The notes under the pieces were generated by a model. That model was not told the origin of the DNA. It was given only the letters and a program-made list of their open reading frames with translations, and searched no databases. 64,000 bases of DNA. Source: Gammaproteobacteria bacterium (GTDB taxonomy: Bacteria > Pseudomonadota > Gammaproteobacteria > Pseudomonadales > Porticoccaceae). The stretch is taken from positions 32,064-96,063 of the forward strand of contig JACPPB010000005.1 of assembly GCA_016191205.1 (NCBI GenBank), in the 5' to 3' direction. The position numbers and the translations under genes were made by a program. The first letter of the stretch is position 1; each line of letters opens with the position of its first letter. Shown piece after piece: positions 57,386 through 64,000 of the stretch.

Positions 57386-58843
57386 TTACTCCCGCCGCCA
57401 GCGGGTTCCCTTGCCAGAATCTTCCAGCACGATTCCCGCCGCCTTGAGTTGCTCGCGGATGGCGTCGGCGCGGGCGAAATCCCGGTTGGCGCGCGCCTGG
57501 TTTCGTTCCTCGATCAGCTGATCGATAACGTCGTTAGTTAAGCCACTTTCGAAACCAACCAGGGCAGAACCTCCCACCTTCAGCCCTCCCTGACCAACGT
57601 AAGTTTTGAAGTAATCCTCAGGATCCTGCTGCAGAATCCCCAGAATCGCGCCAATCCCTACCAATTCGCGCACTAGCTCCGACCAATCCTCACCGGCGCG
57701 CTCGCGCTGGTTGATGGTGCCGGAAAGTTCCTGCATCAGCGCGATCGCTTCGCTGGTATTGAAGTCGTCATCCATCGCATCGACAAAGCGCTGATAGTAC
57801 GCATTGCCCCGCATTTCTTCCGTGGAAAAAGGCGCGATGGTGGCCGGCGCCTTGCGACCGATCTTTTCCCGGATCGCAAAATACAGCCCGTCCAGCCCGG
57901 CCTTGGCTTCGCGTAGATTATCTTCGGAATAATTGATGGGACTCCGGTAGTGGCTCGACAGCAGGAAAAAGCGCACCACTTCGGGATTGTATTTTTCGAG
58001 CACTTCACGAATCGTGAAAAAATTTCCGAGCGACTTCGACATTTTCTCGTCGTCCACCCGCACCGGACCCGCGTGCATCCAGCAGTGCACATAGGGCTTG
58101 CCGGTGGCGGCTTCGCTCTGGGCGATCTCGTTTTCGTGATGGGGAAAAGGCAGATCGGGGCCACCACCGTGGATGTCGAAGGTCTCGCCCAGATGACAGG
58201 TGGACATGGCCGAGCATTCGATATGCCAGCCCGGCCGGCCCCAGCCCCAGGGCGAAGGCCAGCCCACGGTGCCCAGCGCCGCGGACTTCCAGAGCGCGAA
58301 GTCGCGGGGATCCTCCTTGGCTTCGTCCGGATCGACGCGCGCGCCGGCGAGCAGTTCATCGGGATTCTTGCCGCTCAATTTGCCGTAGTCGGGAAAGCGC
58401 CGCACCCGGTAATAGACATCGCCGTTGTCCGCCGCATAGGCGTAGTGGCCATCCACCAGCGTCCCGATCATGGCGAGGATGTCGTCGATGTGGCCGGTGG
58501 CGCGGGGCTCGATGTCGGGCGGCAACACGCCGAGCGCGCGCTCGTCGGCGTGCATGGCGTCGATCATGCGCGCGGTCAGCGCATCGAAGGGCTCGCCGTT
58601 TTCGCTGGCGCGGTTGAGGATCTTGTCGTCGATGTCGGTGATGTTGCGCACATAGGTGACGTCCCAGCCCCGGCTGCGCAGGTAGCGCACGATGGCGTCG
58701 AAGCACACCATCACCCGCGCGTGGCCGATATGGCAATAGTCGTAGACGGTGATGCCGCAGACGTACATGCGGATCCTGCCGGGTTCGATGGGCCGGAAAA
58801 GCTCCTTGCGGCGGTGCAGGGTGTTGTAGATCTGGAGTGTCAT
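57386..58843 (-). CDS. cysS: Cysteinyl-tRNA synthetase
   Basis: A 485-residue class I synthetase. [16 protein letters not shown] (29-44) contains the HIGH motif and the first zinc Cys. HIECSAM and [12 protein letters not shown] give further zinc ligands, [10 protein letters not shown] the KMSKS loop near 270, and the C-terminal [22 protein letters not shown] matches the family end. The ATG overlaps the glnS stop by 4 nt. Confidence 0.97.
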   Translation of the reverse strand: MTLQIYNTLHRRKELFRPIEPGRIRMYVCGITVYDYCHIGHARVMVCFDAIVRYLRSRGWDVTYVRNITDIDDKILNRASENGEPFDALTARMIDAMHADERALGVLPPDIEPRATGHIDDILAMIGTLVDGHYAYAADNGDVYYRVRRFPDYGKLSGKNPDELLAGARVDPDEAKEDPRDFALWKSAALGTVGWPSPWGWGRPGWHIECSAMSTCHLGETFDIHGGGPDLPFPHHENEIAQSEAATGKPYVHCWMHAGPVRVDDEKMSKSLGNFFTIREVLEKYNPEVVRFFLLSSHYRSPINYSEDNLREAKAGLDGLYFAIREKIGRKAPATIAPFSTEEMRGNAYYQRFVDAMDDDFNTSEAIALMQELSGTINQRERAGEDWSELVRELVGIGAILGILQQDPEDYFKTYVGQGGLKVGGSALVGFESGLTNDVIDQLIEERNQARANRDFARADAIREQLKAAGIVLEDSGKGTRWRRE

Positions 58844-60555
58844 GCGCGGCCTTCGGTGCCCGGCGGTTTGGTGCCCGCCGGTTCAGGGGAAGTGTCGCGC
58901 AGGGCGATGGTGCGATTGAACACCAGCCGGTCTCCGTTGTGGCGGTCACGGCAAAAACTGTCGCGACAAAAATAGCCCTCGCGCTCGAACTGAAAAGTCA
59001 CCTCCGGCGCGGCCCGACCCAGATTCGCTTCGGCCTTGCAGCCGGTGAGCGTGACCAGCGAACCGGGATTGATGGCGGCGCGAAAATCGCCATCGCCGAC
59101 ATCGGGCTCGGGCGCGCTGAACAGGCGCTCATAGAGACGCACTTCGCAATCGACGGCGTTTTCTTCCGCCACCCAGTGAATCACGCCGCGCGGCTTGATG
59201 CCGGCGGGCGGGTCGGCGCCCAGCGTGTCCGGCACCACGGAGGCCAGCACTTCGCTCACGGCGCCGCTCGCATCGCGCACCACGTCGTCGGCGCGGATCA
59301 CATAGGCGCCGCGCAACCGCACCCAGTCGCCCAGCACCAGACGCTTGAACTGCTTGCGGGACAGCGCGGCATCGGTGCTGAAGTCGTCGCGGTCGATATA
59401 GAGGGTGGCGCCGAAGGGCAGCTCGCGCGACCCGAGTTCCGGCCGTTGCGGATGATTGGCCAGATGCAGCGTCTCGACCTTGCCCGCCGGCCAGTTGCCG
59501 AGGGTCACCTTGAGCGGTCGCAGCACACAGAGCGCGCGCGGCGCGTTGTCGTTGAGATCCTGGCGGATGAAGTGCTCGAACTGTCCCATGTCCACCACGC
59601 CGTCGGTCTTGGCCACCGCGAGGCTGTCGCAAAAGGCGCGGATCGCCGCGGGCGTGACGCCGCGCCGACGCAACCCCGCCAGGGTCGGCATGCGGGGATC
59701 GTCCCAGCCGTCGACGTGGCCCTCCTCGACCAACTGCTTGAGCTTGCGCTTGCTGGTCACGGTGTAGCTGAGGTTGAGGCGACCGAATTCGTACTGGCGG
59801 GGTCGCGCGGGCACCGGCAGGTTGTCGAGCAGCCAGTCGTAGAGCGGCCGGTGATCGGCGAATTCGAGCGTGCAAATCGAATGGGTGACGCCCTCGATGG
59901 CGTCTTCCTGGCCGTGGGCGAAGTCGTAGGACGGGTAGATGTTCCAGCGCGCGCCACTGCGGTGATGCGCCATGCGCTTGACCCGGTACAGCACCGGATC
60001 GCGCAGATTGATATTGGGCGAGGCCATGTCGATCCTGGCGCGCAACACCATTTTCCCTTCTTCGACCTCACCCGCGCGCATGGCTTCCAGCAAGGCGAGA
60101 TTCTCCGCCGCCGACCGCTCGCGATAGGGGCTGTCGCGGCCGGGCTCGGTCAAGGTACCGCGATACTCGCGCATCTGGTCCGGCGTCAGCTCGCACACAT
60201 AGGCCTTGCCGGCCTCGATCAGATGCAGCGCCCAGGCGTGGAGCTGGTCGAAATAGTCCGACGCATAGCGCACTTCGCCATCCCACTGAAACCCCAGCCA
60301 GCGCACATCGGCGATGATGGCGTTGACGAACTCCTCGCTCTCGGTCTCGGGATTGGTGTCGTCGAAGCGCAGGTTGCAGACGCCGCCGTACTGCTCGGCC
60401 AGTCCAAAATTCAGGCAGATCGATTTGGCATGGCCGATGTGGAGATAGCCGTTGGGCTCGGGCGGAAAGCGCGTCACCACCTGCGTGACGGCGCCCTCGG
60501 CAAGATCGTTCTCGATGATGTGCTGAATAAAATTACGGGGCTTGTCGGAATCCAT
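58840..60555 (-). CDS. glnS: Glutaminyl-tRNA synthetase
   Basis: A 571-residue Gln[18 protein letters not shown] (about 31-46) is the HIGH region, [14 protein letters not shown] the typical GlnRS/GluRS loop, and [11 protein letters not shown] the KMSKS equivalent near 268. The C-terminal two beta-barrels contain [10 protein letters not shown]. The ATG at 60553-60555 is chosen; the in-frame upstream stretch has no support. It overlaps cysS by 4 nt, so both synthetases are co-translated. Confidence 0.97.
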   Translation of the reverse strand: MDSDKPRNFIQHIIENDLAEGAVTQVVTRFPPEPNGYLHIGHAKSICLNFGLAEQYGGVCNLRFDDTNPETESEEFVNAIIADVRWLGFQWDGEVRYASDYFDQLHAWALHLIEAGKAYVCELTPDQMREYRGTLTEPGRDSPYRERSAAENLALLEAMRAGEVEEGKMVLRARIDMASPNINLRDPVLYRVKRMAHHRSGARWNIYPSYDFAHGQEDAIEGVTHSICTLEFADHRPLYDWLLDNLPVPARPRQYEFGRLNLSYTVTSKRKLKQLVEEGHVDGWDDPRMPTLAGLRRRGVTPAAIRAFCDSLAVAKTDGVVDMGQFEHFIRQDLNDNAPRALCVLRPLKVTLGNWPAGKVETLHLANHPQRPELGSRELPFGATLYIDRDDFSTDAALSRKQFKRLVLGDWVRLRGAYVIRADDVVRDASGAVSEVLASVVPDTLGADPPAGIKPRGVIHWVAEENAVDCEVRLYERLFSAPEPDVGDGDFRAAINPGSLVTLTGCKAEANLGRAAPEVTFQFEREGYFCRDSFCRDRHNGDRLVFNRTIALRDTSPEPAGTKPPGTEGRA

Positions 60556-60929
60556 CGCGGACCTTGCAATGCCGGATTCCGGTGTGGATCCGATCGGCTG
60601 GGATTGACCTGGAAGTGAGTGAAGCGCGCGAATTATAGCCGCGCCCACCGGGGTCGCAAAATCATGGCGCGGCGCGACCCGGCGACGCGCGCCCCGGGGG
60701 CGTTCCGGGCACCACGCTACCTGACAGTTGGTTGAACGGCCAGCAGACGTTGCACTGGCTACTTTACGAACAGCGCCCTAGAATCGTGCGCGGCTACGCC
60801 GGCACCCGGCAAAGAGACTCCCTGGACGCCCGCAATGACACCGGTTCGCGCCGAAGACGGCGCTCTTCATCGCCGGCCATCCGCGCCAACAACCAAGGAC
60901 CCGCCCGTCGTGTCGGGAGAGAGTTTACG
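60556..60929. other. Intergenic region between glnS and the methyltransferase gene
   Basis: About 370 bp between divergent genes. It presumably carries both promoters. I see no gene, strong hairpin or repeat; a plus-strand frame is open from 60732 into the methyltransferase but without a start signal. Confidence 0.45.
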
Positions 60930-61904
60930 ATGCCTGAGGCCGTCAACCACTACCAGGACCGTTACTGGAACGATCTTTCGGAGGTCCTCGCGTACCTCTG
61001 CCGGCGGGCGACCGGGAATCCGGATGTCTGGTGGATGGACTACCTGAAACAGCATTACGCACAGGTGCCACGCAAGCGCGCGTTGGTCATCGGTTGCGGC
61101 AACGGTTGGGTGGAGCGCGATTTGTACGACAGGGGCATCGCCGAACACTTCGACGCCTTTGATGTCGCCGAGCACTATCTGGAGCACGCGAAATCGCTCC
61201 GGGGTGAGCGGTCAATCCGGTACTTCGCATCGGACTTCGCTTCCTTCGTGCCCACCGAACGCTACGATCTAATCGTGAACGTTGCCGCGCTCCATCACGC
61301 CCGCCGCCTCTACGGATTTCTGAAACGCTTGGCTCCCGCGCTGACGGATGAGGGAATTTTTGTGAACTGGGACTACGTTGGGCCGTCCCGGAACCAGTAT
61401 TCCCGCCCACAAGTACGCCAAATGCGGGAGATCAATCGTCGCCTCCCGCCACGGTTTCGCACGCCACACCCCCTGCGCCCCGCGCTGAAAGACATGCTCA
61501 CTGGTGACCCAACCGAAGCGGTTCACGCAGCGGACATTGTCCACGCGGTGGGTTGTTATTTCGATTTCATCGCGCGGCGGGACCTCGGCGGCGGCATCGC
61601 GTATCAACTCCTGTGGAACAATCTCGTTGAGTTCGAGAAACGCGACCAGGATGCGCGCGCTGCACTTGCCACGCTGTTGCGCGAGGACGAGGAGCGCACC
61701 GCGCGCGGCGATGTTCCCACGCTGTTCAGCTTTTTCATCTGCAAACGGCGCCACTCCCCGGATCGTGTGGCGGCGTGGCACACGGCGATTCGCGAGCCAT
61801 TGCGGGAGTCCTTTGCCGCCGCCACGGCGGGACTGTACCCGCGCGAACTACCGGCCTACCTGTTGCAGAGCGTGGCCGCCAAAGTGCGCCGGCTGCCCGG
61901 CTGA
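60930..61904 (+). CDS. Class I SAM-dependent methyltransferase
   Basis: A 324-residue protein. ALVIGCGNGWVERDLYDRG (near 51-69) is the SAM-binding motif I, FDAFDVAEHYLEHAK motif II, and RYDLIVNVAALHHARR motif IV/V. The C-terminal 150 residues (from about 170) are an added helical domain without a family I can name. GGGAGAGAG lies upstream of the ATG. The substrate is unknown. The domain layout resembles methyltransferases of surface-glycan or sulphated-lipid type, but that is not firm. Confidence 0.8.
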   Translation: MPEAVNHYQDRYWNDLSEVLAYLCRRATGNPDVWWMDYLKQHYAQVPRKRALVIGCGNGWVERDLYDRGIAEHFDAFDVAEHYLEHAKSLRGERSIRYFASDFASFVPTERYDLIVNVAALHHARRLYGFLKRLAPALTDEGIFVNWDYVGPSRNQYSRPQVRQMREINRRLPPRFRTPHPLRPALKDMLTGDPTEAVHAADIVHAVGCYFDFIARRDLGGGIAYQLLWNNLVEFEKRDQDARAALATLLREDEERTARGDVPTLFSFFICKRRHSPDRVAAWHTAIREPLRESFAAATAGLYPRELPAYLLQSVAAKVRRLPG

Positions 61905-61987
61905 AGCCCGTCGCTCCAGCGCGCAATTCCCATGCCCTCCCCCAGCGCTTATCATGCAGCCCCTAGCCAGCGACCGGGCGCATTCCC

Positions 61988-62497
61988 ATGATCACTCTGC
62001 ACACCAATTACGGCGACATCGACATCGAGCTGGATTTCGACCGCGCGCCCAAAACCGCCGCCAATTTTCTCCAGTACTGCCGTGAGAACTTCTACGCCGG
62101 CACCATATTTCACCGCGTCATTCCCGGGTTCATGGTGCAGGGCGGCGGTATGGACGCCAATATGCGCGAAAAACGCGGCAACCCGCCGATTGCCAACGAA
62201 GCCGACAACGGCCTCAAGAACGACATCGGCACGCTGGCCATGGCGCGCACCAACGATCCCCATTCGGCGTCGTCGCAGTTTTTCATCAACGTTGCCGACA
62301 ACGGCTTCCTGAACCACACCGCGAAGGATGCGCGAGGTTGGGGCTATGCCGTGTTCGGCAAGGTGGTGAACGGCATGGCGGTGGTCGATGAGATCAAGGC
62401 CGTGCCCACCGGCAACGCCGGCCATCATCAGGATGTACCGACCGTCACCGTCGAGATCGAGCGCGTGACGGTGTCCGACGCCTACAGCGACCGCTGA
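61988..62497 (+). CDS. ppiB: Cytosolic peptidyl-prolyl cis-trans isomerase B (cyclophilin)
   Basis: A 169-residue cyclophilin. [14 protein letters not shown] (38-51) carries the catalytic Arg, and [20 protein letters not shown] follows. [19 protein letters not shown] is the bacterial insertion. There is no signal peptide, so it is cytosolic. It starts 83 nt after the methyltransferase stop and is followed by lpxH, a common pairing. Confidence 0.96.
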   Translation: MITLHTNYGDIDIELDFDRAPKTAANFLQYCRENFYAGTIFHRVIPGFMVQGGGMDANMREKRGNPPIANEADNGLKNDIGTLAMARTNDPHSASSQFFINVADNGFLNHTAKDARGWGYAVFGKVVNGMAVVDEIKAVPTGNAGHHQDVPTVTVEIERVTVSDAYSDR

Positions 62498-62516
62498 AGG
62501 AAGTTTTCTCCGCACC

Positions 62517-63254
62517 GTGACGGCACTGTTCGTCTCCGATCTGCATCTGACACCCGAGCGGCCCGGGGTTACCCGGGCTTTCCTCGACTTCCTGCACAGT
62601 GCCGACGCCGACACGCTCTATATCCTGGGCGATCTGTTCGAGGCCTGGGTGGGCGACGACGACGACTCCCCCTTCGCCCGCACCCTGATCGACGCGCTCG
62701 CCACGGTTCATGCGCGGGGCATCGCCCTGTACTTTCTCCATGGCAACCGCGATTTCACGGTGTGGCGGCGCTTTGCCCGGGAAACCGGCGCGCGGCTGCT
62801 CGGCGATCGCGAGCTGGTCGAAATCCACGGGCGGCGCCTGCTGCTGCTCCACGGCGATACGCTGTGTACCGACGATGCGGCCTACCAGCAGTTTCGGCGC
62901 CGCATCCGTCATCCTGTTACCCGCTTCATCCTGCGCCATCTGCCGCTGGCGCTGCGGCGCCATATCGCGCGCGACTGGCGCGCCGCCAGCCAGCGCCACA
63001 ACCGCAACAAACCCGAATACATCATGGATGTGAATGCCGACGCGGTACTGGCGGAGTTTCGCGCCTCCGGTGCCGACGCCATGATCCACGGCCACACCCA
63101 CCGCCCGGGGCGGCACAGTTATTCCATGGACGGGCGCAACGTCGAGCGCGTGGTGCTGGGAGACTGGACCGAAACCAGCGGCTGGTGCGCCCGCCTCGAT
63201 TCATCCGGCGCCCTCGCGCTGGTGCGGCTTCCGCTGGCCGCGACCGCCGGATAA
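62517..63254 (+). CDS. lpxH: UDP-2,3-diacylglucosamine diphosphatase LpxH
   Basis: A 245-residue metallophosphoesterase. FVSDLHLTPERP (5-16), LGDLFEAWVGDD near 38-49, HGNRDF near 79 and IHGHTHRPGRH near 190 give the two-metal centre. LpxH makes lipid X in lipid A synthesis. The GTG at 62517 is used, with AAGGAAG about 15 nt upstream. Its presence fits a Gram-negative outer membrane and the lptFG genes in this window. Confidence 0.95.
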   Translation: MTALFVSDLHLTPERPGVTRAFLDFLHSADADTLYILGDLFEAWVGDDDDSPFARTLIDALATVHARGIALYFLHGNRDFTVWRRFARETGARLLGDRELVEIHGRRLLLLHGDTLCTDDAAYQQFRRRIRHPVTRFILRHLPLALRRHIARDWRAASQRHNRNKPEYIMDVNADAVLAEFRASGADAMIHGHTHRPGRHSYSMDGRNVERVVLGDWTETSGWCARLDSSGALALVRLPLAATAG

Positions 63255-63299
63255 CCCGTCATCCCGGGGCGCCGAGGCCCTCCGTTCCACCACCCCCCG

Positions 63300-64000
63300 T
63301 CACGGCTGGCGGGCGCTGTCGCGCACACAGTCCGGCGGCGCGGCCGCGGCATCCAGCAGTACCGTCACCACGGCATCGGGACCGGCGACATGGCCGGCCG
63401 GGACATCGGCACCGCCGCGCCAGGCCGCCACCGCCGCGCGCTTGCCGGCACCCGTGATCAGAAAAATCGTGGCCCGTGTCCGGCGCAGGCGGGAGGCGCT
63501 CAAGGTAACCCGCTCGGACGGGGGCTTGGGCGCATCCCGCACCGGCAGAACCGTGCCCGGGCCGACCGGTCGGCCCGGAAACAGGCTCGCGGTATGTCCG
63601 TCTTCACCCAACCCCAGCAGCACGAGATCGAACGCCGAAACCCCGGCCAGGGTCCCGGCATAGCGCGCGGCGGCCCGTTCCGGTCCCAACTCGGCGGGGA
63701 TGGCATGGATATTCCCGGCCGGAATGGCGACCCGTTCGAGCCACTGGCGCCGAATCCGGGCGTCGTTGCGCCCGGGATCGCCCGCCGGCAGACAGCGTTC
63801 ATCGCTGAAATAAAGCTGCCAGTACCGCCAATCGGCGCCGGCGCCGGCGAGGCGCGCGTAGGTCGCCAGCGGCGTCTCCCCGCCCGCCAGCACCAGGTGA
63901 AAGGGTCCGCGCGCGGCAATCGCTTCGCGCGCGGCGGCAAGAATCAACGCCGTGGCGTGCTCGGCGAGTTGTCCGGCAGTGTCGAATACCCGGCACCGCG
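63300..64000 (-). CDS. pgl: 6-phosphogluconolactonase, partial (N-terminus beyond window)
   Basis: At least 233 residues reading VFDTAGQLAEHA at the window edge, then GPFHLVLAGGETPLATYARL, WQLYFSDERCLPAGDPGRNDA and LLGLGEDGHTASLFPG, all 6PGL-family blocks (GGxTP, SDER, GxGxDGHTASLFP). It hydrolyses 6-phosphogluconolactone in the pentose phosphate pathway. The beginning of the gene is cut off by the end of the window. It converges with lpxH, with 45 nt between the stops. Confidence 0.93.
   Translation of the reverse strand, partial: RCRVFDTAGQLAEHATALILAAAREAIAARGPFHLVLAGGETPLATYARLAGAGADWRYWQLYFSDERCLPAGDPGRNDARIRRQWLERVAIPAGNIHAIPAELGPERAAARYAGTLAGVSAFDLVLLGLGEDGHTASLFPGRPVGPGTVLPVRDAPKPPSERVTLSASRLRRTRATIFLITGAGKRAAVAAWRGGADVPAGHVAGPDAVVTVLLDAAAAPPDCVRDSARQP

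Overview
The window is GC-rich chromosomal DNA, most probably from a gammaproteobacterium. The evidence is the core gene content and order: lptG-lptF facing pepA-holC-valS, cmoA-cmoB, guaB-guaA beside xseA, a complete suf operon with sufT and an Rrf2-type regulator, glnS-cysS, ppiB-lpxH, and a PA2778/PA2779-like pair. I cannot name the genus. One tRNA gene (Arg, anticodon ACG) is present. I saw no rRNA gene and no CRISPR array.

Left edge (1-732): the start of an HvfA/HvfB-type RiPP metallophore locus. It has a secreted precursor with three EGKCG motifs and one EGNCG, followed by an MNIO (DUF692) maturase cut by the window edge.

1.1-11.6 kb: a defence island. A compact five-gene plus-strand operon encodes a ubiquitin-like protein, an E2-fold protein, a fused JAB-peptidase/E1 enzyme, a DUF6527 zinc protein and an SDH-type Clp-fold serine protease. 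All genes from the E2 onward overlap by 4 nt. A strong sigma70-like promoter with GGTAT/ATACC half-sites precedes it, and a ribbon-helix-helix protein is divergently encoded. Facing it is a minus-strand type I restriction-modification operon (hsdR-hsdM-DUF1016 nuclease-hsdS). This operon ends in a truncated GHKL-ATPase start whose reading frame was apparently destroyed at the junction with the conjugation operon.

12-31 kb: mostly housekeeping. It holds an RDD membrane protein, LPS export permeases (lptFG), pepA, holC, and a valS that carries an internal deletion plus frameshift. Next come an AMP-dependent acyl-CoA synthetase, a two-gene lipoprotein phospholipase operon (patatin plus a PLA2-like CCxxHD protein), a Pyr_excise-family protein, and the suf operon (sufB-C-D-S-A-T-E) with its divergent regulator.

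31-36 kb: an accessory, low-density stretch. It contains a lone pseudopilin, small secreted proteins, a MITE-like element with 15-bp inverted ends plus two related fragments, an orphan HipB-like regulator, about 1.4 kb of AT-rich or decayed DNA, a sterol-desaturase-family protein, a 60-residue protein with a PTL-CTERM-like tail, and a formate/nitrite-transporter fragment.

36-44 kb: guaA, guaB, xseA, an exported oligoendopeptidase F and mgtE. 44-47.6 kb: an Xre/RES toxin-antitoxin pair with two perfect-arm operators and a translationally coupled DnaQ-like exonuclease, then a scar of RHS and ISL3 fragments with tandem repeats, and an AT-rich DUF3634-like gene.

47.6-64 kb: the PA2778/PA2779 pair, an alpha/beta hydrolase, a large M16C metalloprotease, cmoA-cmoB, a second acyl-CoA synthetase, tRNA-Arg, a DUF1272 protein, cysS and glnS, a SAM methyltransferase, ppiB, lpxH and a partial 6-phosphogluconolactonase gene. 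Family assignments were made by reading translations by eye; no database search was run.
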